A stretch of DNA of 5,388 bases from an uncultured Blautia sp. (lineage in GTDB: Bacteria; Bacillota; Clostridia; Lachnospirales; Lachnospiraceae): the NCBI GenBank assembly GCA_946538475.1, contig CAMNGN010000133.1, positions 1 to 5,388 on the forward strand. Direction: 5' to 3'. Made by a program: the position numbers and the translations under genes. The notes under the pieces were generated by a model. That model saw only the letters and a program-made list of their open reading frames with translations, made no database searches and was not told the origin of the DNA. Position 1 is the first letter of the stretch, and each line of letters opens with the position of its first letter. Positions 1 to 5,358 of this stretch are shown in pieces.

Positions 1-150
1 GATTCGGTATCCGATGATCAAAGAACAGCAGATACGATATCAAAACTGAAATCAAAACGTGGAACATGTAGACAATTTGGAATAATGGCCCGGCGATTAT
101 TTTGAACCGAGTGCGCGGTATTTTTTTAGGTATGAGTTAGTAAATGCTAA
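1..150. other. AT-rich decayed stretch with no intact gene
   Basis: No complete gene is visible here. A + strand frame from base 2 ends at a TGA at 47-49 (last residues ...KEQQIRYQN) and could be the tail of a gene that begins outside the window. The same frame is interrupted again by a TAA at 83-85 and then runs open from 86 to 351, with residues such as WPGDYFEPSARYFFRYE that I do not recognise. The stops, the lack of a start with a ribosome binding site before base 176, and the remnant that follows make gene decay the likeliest reading, but plain intergenic DNA cannot be excluded. I name no function. Confidence 0.3.
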
Positions 151-462
151 CGCTACTTGGATAGAAGGAGACGATATGTTAATAACAGTCATTTTAACAG
201 AGGTTACAGCAACAAGACGCTCTGGAATATCTTTTGGTCTGCCAATAACTACGCCGTCCCGAAGACACCGCCGACGCTCCATACACGGATTCAGTTCTGG
301 GTCGGCACGGATGAATGGCGCTCCTGAGTTCGGGATTTGAAATGGACTATGCGGTACCTCCCTCAGATCGAGATCGTCAAAATCCCCAATATGATGCACG
401 GCGAATTCATGATGATGCACCCGGAGGAGTTTACTATAAAGGCGATGGCGTTTTTGCAGTGA
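151..462 (+). pseudogene. alpha/beta hydrolase remnant, C-terminal part, in-frame TGA
   Basis: Frame 1 from the codon after the TAA at 148-150 reads as the C-terminal third of a small alpha/beta hydrolase, ending at a TGA at 460-462. Recognisable pieces are GYSNKTLWNIFWSANNY, then a beta strand and acidic turn IQFWVGTDEW (the usual site of the catalytic Asp/Glu), then IEIVKIPNMMHGEF, where the His before GEF fits the catalytic histidine of the family. A TGA at 325-327 splits the frame between EWRS and VRDLKWTMRY, with apparent homology on both sides; a C-to-T change of a CGA Arg codon would explain it. The nucleophile elbow and N-terminal half are absent, so the product cannot be active. The family assignment is by pattern recognition, not a search. 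The remnant sits upstream of an intact hydrolase of a different subfamily, so it is not a duplicate of that gene. Confidence 0.6.
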
Positions 463-500
463 TTACAGCGCACAAGCAGGGGAAAAGGATACTTGGGAAT

Positions 501-638
501 ATGAGTATCTACGAATCTGGCAAAGAAAACCCGGAATGCATTCTGCCGCTGCCCTTCAACGGTCTTTCTTCTGGATTTGAGAGCTTTGGATGGATCGTTA
601 TGTTCCTTGGAGGAATACAGGCAGTTAAGAAAGAATAA
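501..638 (+). pseudogene. short frame resembling a hydrolase N-terminus
   Basis: This 45-codon frame starts MSIYESGKENPECILPLPF and ends at the TAA at 636-638. The opening, a short strand plus ESGKENP followed by a hydrophobic strand, resembles the N-terminus of small alpha/beta hydrolases that begin M-x-I-Y-E-x-G and run into an I-L-L-L-P strand. The resemblance stops after about 19 residues and the rest (NGLSSGFESFGWIV...) is not recognisable, so I read it as a truncated start rather than a full gene. A purine-rich AGGGGAAAAGGA lies upstream but is further from the ATG than usual. In another frame, bases 580-664 contain LEEYRQLRKNKQIELLKR, which looks helical and could be the tail of a lost regulator; nothing confirms this. 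A genuine small protein remains possible. Confidence 0.3.
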
Positions 639-664
639 ACAGATAGAACTACTGAAACGGATTA

Positions 665-1582
665 ATGATCATGAAACACGAAGATTTCAACTTTCACCAA
701 CATGGTTTTGTGGGGCATCTGGCCGAACCGGATGCAGGCAGCGACAGGGCGGTCATCGTTATCATGGGCGGGGAACAGAGCCTTTTGCCCGGTATTAAAT
801 TCGCTGAACGATTTGCTGATTATGGAATTATGGGTCTGGCCGTGTCCCTGTTCGGAGCTGACGGAATACCGGATGCTCCAAATCAAATCCCGCTGGATAT
901 GTTTCTTCCTGCTGTCAGCTATCTCAGGAGCAAAAAGCATATAGAGCATATCAGCGTATACGGACAATCCATGGGCTCCATTTTTGCGGTGCTTGTTGCA
1001 CAGTATATCGGCGGGATGGAAAACCTGATCATGGTGTCGCCTACTCACGTGCCTTTTGAAGGAACGCTTAAGGACAAGAAATCGATGACGGGGCACAGCG
1101 TGGCGACCTGGCACGGAGAGGATATTCCTTTCGTCAAGGCGGATTTTTCTACTGTAAAAGCCGGTAAATATCAGAAGCATCCGGCAGCCCCGCACAAGGT
1201 CACGGGCATGTGGGTCGCCTATTATAATGCCTATCAGAACGATGCGGCAGTGCAGAAAGCAAAGCTGGAGGTGGAAAAGACCGGAGCAAGAGTACTGCTG
1301 ATTGCCGGACAGGAGGATGAAGCCTGGCCTGCGGAGCTCTCCGTCAGAGAGATCGAACGTCAGCTGAAGGATAGTGGCTATCAGAAAGATGTCAAGGTCG
1401 TGATCTTCCCCCACGGCAGCCACCTGAGCGGCCTCATGCCGAATCGGGAGAGAGAAAAGAGACTGTATCGGATGATCCCCTTGATCGGGTTGATGTACAA
1501 GACCTTTGGGAAATACCGGAAAGAGAATCTGGGATATTTTGCCGAGTCGGAAAAGGAAATCATAGATTGGGTGAAAGCGTAA
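665..1582 (+). CDS. alpha/beta hydrolase, acyl-CoA thioester hydrolase/BAAT C-terminal family
   Basis: This is an intact 305-residue cytoplasmic alpha/beta hydrolase; no signal peptide is visible. The nucleophile elbow is G100-Q-S102-M-G104 after the strand HISVYG. The acid residue is probably Asp218 in AGQEDEAWP, and the base is His253 in FPHGSHLSG. The strand AVIVIMGGEQS (about 29-39) fits the oxyanion-loop region. The 'G-x-x-D-x-x-W-P' signature after the sixth strand is typical of the BAAT/acyl-CoA thioester hydrolase C-terminal domain (Pfam BAAT_C), which acts on acyl thioesters or transfers acyl groups. Here the domain stands alone without the N-terminal immunoglobulin-like domain of the animal enzymes, as is usual in bacterial members. 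The substrate is unknown; a carboxylesterase or peptidase-like role is also possible. The start may be 665 or the ATG at 671; neither has a clear ribosome binding site, and a TGA at 653-655 blocks any earlier start. It follows decayed hydrolase remnants and is followed 16 bases later by a small membrane peptide. Confidence 0.85.
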   Translation: MIMKHEDFNFHQHGFVGHLAEPDAGSDRAVIVIMGGEQSLLPGIKFAERFADYGIMGLAVSLFGADGIPDAPNQIPLDMFLPAVSYLRSKKHIEHISVYGQSMGSIFAVLVAQYIGGMENLIMVSPTHVPFEGTLKDKKSMTGHSVATWHGEDIPFVKADFSTVKAGKYQKHPAAPHKVTGMWVAYYNAYQNDAAVQKAKLEVEKTGARVLLIAGQEDEAWPAELSVREIERQLKDSGYQKDVKVVIFPHGSHLSGLMPNREREKRLYRMIPLIGLMYKTFGKYRKENLGYFAESEKEIIDWVKA

Positions 1583-1598
1583 AAAGGGAGGATGATGT

Positions 1599-1718
1599 AT
1601 GCTTGCCATCAAACTCATTATGGAAGGCTTCGGCTTGGGCTTTCTGCTGTATCTCGTCTATATTTTACTGCACATGTGTGCATTTAAATCAATACTGGCA
1701 AGGATGTTGTTTTCGTAA
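1599..1718 (+). CDS. 39-residue single-pass membrane peptide, possibly truncated
   Basis: A strong ribosome binding site GGGAGG (1586-1591) lies seven bases before this ATG, better placed than the ATGs at 1592 and 1595, and the frame closes with TAA at 1716-1718. The peptide begins MLAIKLIMEGFGLGFLLYLV and continues YILLHMCAFKSILARMLFS: one hydrophobic helix at about residues 10-27, then a basic end. It starts 16 bases after the hydrolase stop, so the two are probably co-transcribed. The opening looks like the first transmembrane helix of a longer multi-pass protein, so this may be the surviving N-terminus of a truncated gene; the bases after the stop do not restore such a protein in any frame that I can recognise. 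A genuine small membrane protein is the alternative. I assign no function. Confidence 0.5.
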   Translation: MLAIKLIMEGFGLGFLLYLVYILLHMCAFKSILARMLFS

Positions 1719-1948
1719 GAAGCCTGACCTTCTGAATAGCATCTTCATAGAAATGGATCATAATTTCCGAAAGCTTCTGTTTTTTATAAAGGCTTTCGAT
1801 TTGTGATTATTCATGGAAGGCTACCTGCGATAAGTATAAACTTTGTGCCGTAATAACATATCCGCACTTCCGAAGCAATCGGTGCCCAATTACAATGAGA
1901 CATATAAGAACAGAAGAGTGATTCCCCCAGGCGGGATGAAGGAGTCTC
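1719..1948. other. spacer between membrane peptide and acetyltransferase
   Basis: No supported gene lies in these 230 bases. A 7-bp stem CGAAAGC (1768-1774) / GCTTTCG (1792-1798) encloses a T-rich loop, but no T run follows it, so it is at best a weak terminator for the upstream genes. A TATAAA at 1835-1840 could be a -10 element but has no convincing -35 partner. A + strand frame at about 1855-1958 (NISALPKQSVPNYNETYK...) has no start codon with a ribosome binding site and is not recognisable; it may be debris of a lost gene. Confidence 0.35.
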
Positions 1949-2512
1949 ATGAACATATTTGAAAAGCTGAAGGGCGGAGAACCCGTCGATATGATGTCTG
2001 CTGAATACCGTCCGGTCATTGCAGAACTGCACCGAGCGGATAAGGCACTTTTCCATCTGAATCATGCGGAGCCGCAGTCTGAGGAATGGAGTCAGGCTTT
2101 CAGCGAGTTATTTGACGGAGATGTTCCGGAAGGACTCGGTATCTTCACGCCGACACAGATCGACTTTCCGAAACAGATCACTTTCGGGAAGCATGTCTTC
2201 ATCAATCACAATTTCACCGCTATGTCCATCGGCGGGATCGAATTCGGGGACAATGTCCAGATCGGCCCTCATGTGACCATTGTGACGGACAATCACGATC
2301 TTACGAACCGGTATGTTCTCAAATGCAAGGAGGTCGTCATCGGGAACAACGTATGGATCGGAGCAGGCGTTAACATCATGCCGGGAGTTCATGTGGGAGA
2401 TAATGCTGTGATCGCTGGCGGGGCAGTCGTCACAAAGGACGTGCCGGCGAATACGGTCGTCGGAGGAAATCCTGCAAAAGTCATCCGGCAGCTGGATGAG
2501 GCAGAGTCATGA
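1949..2512 (+). CDS. maltose/galactoside O-acetyltransferase family protein (hexapeptide repeat)
   Basis: This 187-residue protein transfers an acetyl group from acetyl-CoA to a hydroxyl group, by family precedent on a sugar or similar acceptor, in the cytoplasm. Residues about 1-60 form the helical N-terminal region typical of maltose acetyltransferases, here with a divergent sequence (MSAEYRPVIAELHRADKAL). From about 76 to 180 the sequence follows the hexapeptide pattern of a left-handed beta helix, for example ITFGKH, IEFGDN, VQIGPH, VVIGNN, VWIGAG, VHVGDN, AVIAGG. The catalytic histidine is probably His116 in TDNHD, in the position where LacA/Maa enzymes have their active-site His. The C-terminal signature VVTKDVPANTVVGGNPAKVI binds CoA in the family. 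Length is normal (about 185-200). AAGGAG at 1939-1944 lies four bases before the ATG. The stop overlaps the next ATG (ATGA), pointing to translational coupling with a short lipoprotein frame. It could equally be annotated LacA-, NodL- or Maa-like; the acceptor cannot be told from sequence. Confidence 0.92.
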   Translation: MNIFEKLKGGEPVDMMSAEYRPVIAELHRADKALFHLNHAEPQSEEWSQAFSELFDGDVPEGLGIFTPTQIDFPKQITFGKHVFINHNFTAMSIGGIEFGDNVQIGPHVTIVTDNHDLTNRYVLKCKEVVIGNNVWIGAGVNIMPGVHVGDNAVIAGGAVVTKDVPANTVVGGNPAKVIRQLDEAES

Positions 2513-2619
2513 AAATTACAATCCTGTTCACCATAATAATGTGCCTCGTACTGTCTGTCAGTGCCTGTGGCAGCAAAACAATGCCAATGCCTATGGTGCA
2601 AGAGGGACCTACCGCATAA
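2509..2619 (+). pseudogene. truncated lipoprotein: signal peptide and lipobox only
   Basis: The ATG overlaps the acetyltransferase stop in an ATGA, and the frame gives 36 residues. MKITILFTIIMCLVLSVSAC is a textbook lipoprotein signal: a Lys near the start, a hydrophobic core, and the lipobox V-S-A-C, so Cys20 would be lipidated after signal peptidase II cleavage. Only 16 residues follow (GSKTMPMPMVQEGPTA). Bacterial lipoproteins normally carry a folded domain after the Cys, so this is probably the start of a broken gene. The neighbouring frame (2571-2675) looks like the missing C-terminal end, which suggests an internal deletion or frameshift. If the short form is made, it would be a tiny membrane-anchored peptide outside the cell. 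In related gut clostridia, flavodoxin-like lipoproteins occur near such reductase clusters; whether this was one is a guess. Confidence 0.55.
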
Positions 2620-2675
2620 AGGGGACACACCATTATGAGAAGCGGGACGGTGCCTGGATCACAGTCAACCGTTAA
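2571..2675 (+). pseudogene. possible C-terminal remnant of the broken lipoprotein
   Basis: In the frame two bases on from the lipoprotein signal, the sequence reads NNANAYGARGTYRIKGTHHY and then EKRDGAWITVNR, ending at TAA 2673-2675. Alternating polar and hydrophobic residues with a closing 'G-x-W' strand look like the last beta strands of a small extracytoplasmic domain. It has no start of its own, and its position directly after the lipobox suggests that both pieces came from one gene. The family is not recognisable. A chance open frame is the main alternative. Confidence 0.3.
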
Positions 2676-2710
2676 AAGAGAATAGGATACGAGAAAACGC
2701 AAGATGAAAA

Positions 2711-2716
2711 AGGAGG
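2711..2716 (+). promoter_or_regulatory. ribosome binding site that places the reductase start at 2728
   Basis: AGGAGG, preceded by an A run, lies 11 bases before the ATG at 2728. The alternative ATG at 2704 sits upstream of this site and would make the ribosome binding site part of the coding sequence (MKKEAGSQ). The family usually begins directly with the M-x-x-x-x-L-x-N strand, which fits 2728. Confidence 0.7.
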
Positions 2717-2727
2717 CTGGTTCGCAA

Positions 2728-3570
2728 ATGGAAAACATCATTCTGAACAATAACCTGGAGTGCCCGGTGATCGGGATCGGAACCTTTATGCTTTCTCCGG
2801 CAGAAGCAGAGAACAGTGTCAGAGAAGCACTGAAGATGGGGTATTCCCTGGTGGATACCGCCAATGCCTATGTAAATGAGAGGGCCTGCGGAAGAGGGAT
2901 CAAGGACAGCGGCCTGAAGCGGGAGGACGTATTTGTTTCTACAAAGCTCTGGCCCAGCGAGTATGAAAATGAGAATGCAGTTGACGAGACACTGGAACGC
3001 CTTGGCGTAGGGTATGTTGATCTCCTTTATATTCATCAGCCGGCAGGAAACTGGCTTGCTGGATACCGCCAGCTGGAAAAGGCCTATAAGGAAGGCAAGG
3101 CGAAGAGCATCGGCATCTCCAACTTTGAAGGAAAGTACATCGAGGAACTTGAGACCAAATGGGAGATCGTTCCCCAGTTTATTCAGGTAGAGGCACATCC
3201 TTACTTCACACAGAAGGAACTGCGCAAGACGCTTGACAAGTATGGCATCAGACTGATGAGTTGGTACCCGCTGGGACACGGCGACAAATCCCTTCTGAAT
3301 GAGCCTGTATTTGCAGAGCTTGGAAAGAAGTACGGAAAATCTCCCGCGCAGGTCATCCTGCGCTGGCATACCCAGATGGGATTTGTTGTGATCCCCGGCA
3401 GCAAGAACGTCAATCATATCAGGGACAATCTGGACATCCTGGACTTCCGGCTGACAGAGGAAGAAATGGAGGAGATCGCAAAGCTGGATAAGGGAGAGCG
3501 CTATTATCACAGGACGGACGAACAGCTGGACGGCTTTGCCGCATGGCGTCCTTCATTTGAGACGAAATAA
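2728..3570 (+). CDS. aldo/keto reductase, 2,5-diketogluconate reductase-like
   Basis: This 280-residue protein is a soluble (beta/alpha)8-barrel oxidoreductase that would reduce aldehydes or ketones with NADPH. The start MENIILNNNLECPVIGIGTF is the standard N-terminal hairpin and first strand. All four catalytic residues can be read: Asp43 in LVDTA, Tyr48 in NAY, Lys73 in STKLW, and His103 in LLYIHQP. SIGISNF (127-133) is the family's cofactor-loop strand, and VVIPGSKNVNHIRDN (221-234) is the C-terminal motif that contacts the NADPH 2'-phosphate and adenine. Length is normal for bacterial members of this group (270-285). The start at 2728 is preferred over 2704 because AGGAGG lies between them. 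It follows the broken lipoprotein and may share its transcript. The natural substrate is unknown; 2,5-diketogluconate or methylglyoxal reductase labels for such proteins are by similarity only. Confidence 0.93.
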   Translation: MENIILNNNLECPVIGIGTFMLSPAEAENSVREALKMGYSLVDTANAYVNERACGRGIKDSGLKREDVFVSTKLWPSEYENENAVDETLERLGVGYVDLLYIHQPAGNWLAGYRQLEKAYKEGKAKSIGISNFEGKYIEELETKWEIVPQFIQVEAHPYFTQKELRKTLDKYGIRLMSWYPLGHGDKSLLNEPVFAELGKKYGKSPAQVILRWHTQMGFVVIPGSKNVNHIRDNLDILDFRLTEEEMEEIAKLDKGERYYHRTDEQLDGFAAWRPSFETK

Positions 3571-3787
3571 AAGGAGCGAAAAGAGTTGAAGAATCCGAAC
3601 GTGGGATTCTAAAAGCAAGAGCATCAGAAAAAGGCTTTTGTCCAAAATCAAGCTAATAGTGACAAGAAGAAAACCCCTTGGTATGTTAAGAATAACAAAT
3701 CATACCAAGGGGATTACTGTCGTCGCGTTCATCGAGAGCATTGCACAGTAAGGACGGTTTTCGGGACCGGGGCGATTGAGAGGATTT
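3571..3787. other. spacer between reductase and ccdA-tlpA with several hairpins
   Basis: No gene is supported here. Directly after the reductase stop is AAGGAG (3571-3576) and a TTG at 3586, but this frame closes after eight codons (TAA 3610-3612), so at most it is the stump of a lost gene. A 7-bp stem AGAATCC (3590-3596) / GGATTCT (3604-3610) has a 7-base loop and is not followed by T residues. AAAAGC (3611-3616) / GCTTTT (3634-3639) is a second weak stem. The main feature, a perfect 12-bp inverted repeat, is listed separately. I see no convincing sigma-A promoter for the downstream gene. Confidence 0.5.
3674..3712 (-). terminator. perfect 12-bp inverted repeat, terminator-like for the minus strand
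   Basis: The arms are CCCCTTGGTATG (3674-3685) and CATACCAAGGGG (3701-3712), with a 15-base AT-rich loop. On the + strand the hairpin is followed by ATTACTGTCG, which lacks a T run. On the minus strand it is followed by TTTTCTTCTTGTC, so it has intrinsic-terminator form only for transcription coming from the right. No minus-strand gene is visible to its right. It may still stop or pause + strand transcription from the reductase, or protect an RNA 3' end; it could also be an inserted repeat. Confidence 0.5.
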
Positions 3788-5140
3788 ATGGGACTGACGA
3801 TAACAGACAGCATTTCGGTCATTACGGTATTACTGCAGGGATTCCTAAGCTTCTTTTCGCCCTGCGTCCTGCCGCTGCTTCCGCTTTATATCGGATATCT
3901 GTCCGGCGGCGCCTCCGCGTCGGACCAGGGCGGAGAGCGCGTCTTCGACAGGAAAAAGGTTTTGCTGAACACCTTGTTCTTCGTAATCGGGATAGGTTTC
4001 TCATTCTTCCTGCTGGGACTTGGCATGAGGGCGGTCGGAAGATTTTTCAGCGGAAACCGGATCCTGTTTGCAAGGATCGGCGGGATCATCGTGATCCTGT
4101 TCGGACTGTACCAGACCGGGATCCTCGGCACGTCATCCGCGCTGATGAAGGAGAGAAGGCTCCCGGTGCGGTTCGACAAGATGGCGGTCTCGCCGCTGAC
4201 GGCCCTGATCATGGGATTCGTGTTCAGCTTCGCGTGGACGCCGTGCGTCGGGCCGACGCTGTCCGCGGTGCTGCTCATGGCCGCCTCGGCAAAGAGCAGC
4301 GCGATGGGATTTGTGCTGGTGGGAGTGTACACGCTGGGTTTCGCGCTGCCGTTTCTCCTGACGGGGATCTTTACGGCATCTCTGCTCAGCTTCTTCAAGA
4401 AGTACAGGGGAGCGCTCAGGTATACGAGCAAGATCGCCGGCATTCTCATGATCCTCATGGGAATCATGATGGTGACGGGGCATATGAACAGCGTCACAGG
4501 GTATCTGTCGCAGATCTCCGGTGGGACTTCGGTGGCGGAGACAGCTGTGGAACAGACTCAGGAGGAACCGGCAGAAGAAGCGACGACAGAGAGTTCCGTT
4601 GCAGGAGGAGTGCAGGAGGACTCGGTCGAGAAGAATGAGACAGAGAGTTCTGCTGCAGGAGAGGCGCAGGAGGAGCCGGCCGCACTCCCGCCAGCCCCGG
4701 ATTTCACATTGAAGGACCAGTATGGCAAGGAGCACACGCTCTCGGAATACAAGGGAAGAGTGGTTTTCCTCAACTTCTGGGCCACATGGTGCCCGCCGTG
4801 CCGCGCGGAGATGCCGGACATCCAGGAACTGTACGAGGAGAGCATGCAGGACCCCGAGTCCGGGCCGGTCATTCTGGGCGTCGCCTTCCCAGGATACGGC
4901 AACGAAAAGGATGAGGAGGGGATCAAGGCTTTTCTCCAGGAGAACGGCTATACTTATCCGACGGTCATGGATACGGACGCGTCGCTCATGTACAAGTATT
5001 ACATCACGGCGTTTCCGACGACGTTTATGATCGATAGGGACGGCAACGTCTTCGGCTATGTGCCGGGGAGCATGAGCAAAGATATCATGGAAGATATCAT
5101 ACGGCAGACGTCGGAAGGAAAGAGAAATGATACGCCGTGA
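3788..5140 (+). CDS. CcdA-TlpA fusion: membrane thiol-disulfide carrier with extracytoplasmic thioredoxin domain
   Basis: This 450-residue protein should carry electrons from cytoplasmic thioredoxin across the membrane to an external thioredoxin-like domain that reduces proteins outside the cell. Residues about 10-235 are the CcdA/DsbD-type membrane domain with six hydrophobic segments. Its paired redox cysteines are Cys26 in FFSPCVLPLLP and Cys153 in AWTPCVGPTL. Residues about 243-300 are an acidic, Ala/Glu-rich linker with an imperfect duplication. Residues 303-445 are a TlpA/ResA-like domain: PDFTLKDQYG, then the active site W334-C335-P-P-C338, and the cis-proline Pro410 in AFPTTF. CcdA and TlpA are usually separate genes; fusions are known in anaerobic Firmicutes, where the likely clients are methionine sulfoxide reductases or other surface proteins, not cytochrome c. 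The ATG at 3788, with AGAGG at 3779-3783, is preferred; a TTG at 3776 would add four residues. The gene is visibly richer in GC than its neighbours and stands alone after a hairpin-rich spacer. Confidence 0.92.
   Translation: MGLTITDSISVITVLLQGFLSFFSPCVLPLLPLYIGYLSGGASASDQGGERVFDRKKVLLNTLFFVIGIGFSFFLLGLGMRAVGRFFSGNRILFARIGGIIVILFGLYQTGILGTSSALMKERRLPVRFDKMAVSPLTALIMGFVFSFAWTPCVGPTLSAVLLMAASAKSSAMGFVLVGVYTLGFALPFLLTGIFTASLLSFFKKYRGALRYTSKIAGILMILMGIMMVTGHMNSVTGYLSQISGGTSVAETAVEQTQEEPAEEATTESSVAGGVQEDSVEKNETESSAAGEAQEEPAALPPAPDFTLKDQYGKEHTLSEYKGRVVFLNFWATWCPPCRAEMPDIQELYEESMQDPESGPVILGVAFPGYGNEKDEEGIKAFLQENGYTYPTVMDTDASLMYKYYITAFPTTFMIDRDGNVFGYVPGSMSKDIMEDIIRQTSEGKRNDTP
4586..4674 (+). repeat. 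imperfect direct repeat in the CcdA-TlpA linker
   Basis: Two 35-base copies, 4586-4620 and 4640-4674, are 54 bases apart and differ at a few positions. They encode TESSVAGGVQED and TESSAAGEAQEE. A shorter third similarity links 4556-4571 (CTCAGGAGGAACCGGC) with 4665-4680. The spacing is a multiple of three, so gain or loss of a unit would keep the frame and change only linker length. Confidence 0.75.
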
Positions 5141-5175
5141 GAAAGGCGCGGAGCGGCGGATCCTGCCGGAAACGC

Positions 5176-5203
5176 TTGACAAATCGCGGCTTGAGACTAT
5201 AAT
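5176..5203 (+). promoter_or_regulatory. consensus sigma-A promoter
   Basis: TTGACA (5176-5181) and TATAAT (5198-5203) both match the housekeeping consensus in all six positions, with a 16-base spacer. The promoter starts 35 bases after the ccdA-tlpA stop. Transcription would begin near 5210 and reach the ribosome binding site at 5228 after a very short leader, leaving little room for a riboswitch before the small frame. Confidence 0.85.
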
Positions 5204-5238
5204 CAGTTTCAATGCTGATATTATCACAGGAGAATATT

Positions 5239-5325
5239 ATGATTCCCGCAGGCATGAATCACATCGCAAACTACTATCGATTTTACTTTTACTTTACGGT
5301 CAAGGACAGTAAGGTCAGTTTGTGA
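5239..5325 (+). CDS. 28-codon small ORF with its own promoter
   Basis: AGGAG (5228-5232) lies six bases before the ATG, and the frame closes at TGA 5323-5325. The peptide starts MIPAGMNHIANYYRFYFYFT and ends VKDSKVSL. It is aromatic and basic, with YRFYFYF encoded over a TTTTAC tandem run at 5281-5295. It is not long or hydrophobic enough for a clear membrane helix, and I do not recognise it. Promoter, ribosome binding site, frame and a hairpin at 5359-5388 form a compact unit of about 180 bases. It could be a real small protein, a leader peptide for a gene beyond the window, the start of a truncated gene, or a small RNA with an incidental frame. Confidence 0.5.
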   Translation: MIPAGMNHIANYYRFYFYFTVKDSKVSL

Positions 5326-5358
5326 TGCGTTGATTTCGTGATGGAATAGTCATAATCG

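Noticed and set aside
106..127. Possible terminator: ACCG/CGGT stem followed by seven T residues
   Set aside because: The stem is only four base pairs, too weak to call; the T run alone is not enough.
97..420. 107-codon minus-strand frame
   Set aside because: It is antisense to the hydrolase remnant and begins with a His run that is the complement of ATG/CAT-rich codons in that remnant; no start signal was seen.
577..664. Helical-looking frame (LEEYRQLRKNKQIELLKR) as a separate small gene or regulator tail
   Set aside because: It has no clear ribosome binding site, continues into the hydrolase gene in another frame, and matches no family that I can name; noted only in the adjacent entry.
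662..1618. Long minus-strand open frame of 318 codons
   Set aside because: It is antisense to the hydrolase, whose triad and strand pattern are clear on the + strand; the minus-strand translation has no recognisable domain.
3233..3238. TTGACA hexamer inside the reductase gene as a promoter
   Set aside because: No -10 element lies at 16-18 bases, and it sits within a conserved coding sequence.
2665..3510. Minus-strand open frame of 281 codons
   Set aside because: It mirrors the aldo/keto reductase, which has a full catalytic tetrad and a good ribosome binding site on the + strand.
4133..5227. Minus-strand open frame of 364 codons, rich in Arg and His
   Set aside because: A GC-rich shadow of ccdA-tlpA; its Arg-rich composition is typical of antisense frames in such DNA, and the + strand frame has CcdA and WCPPC motifs.
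5127..5312. 61-codon + frame starting inside the end of ccdA-tlpA
   Set aside because: It runs through a consensus promoter and the ribosome binding site of the 28-codon frame, and its translation is not protein-like; the shorter frame fits the signals better.
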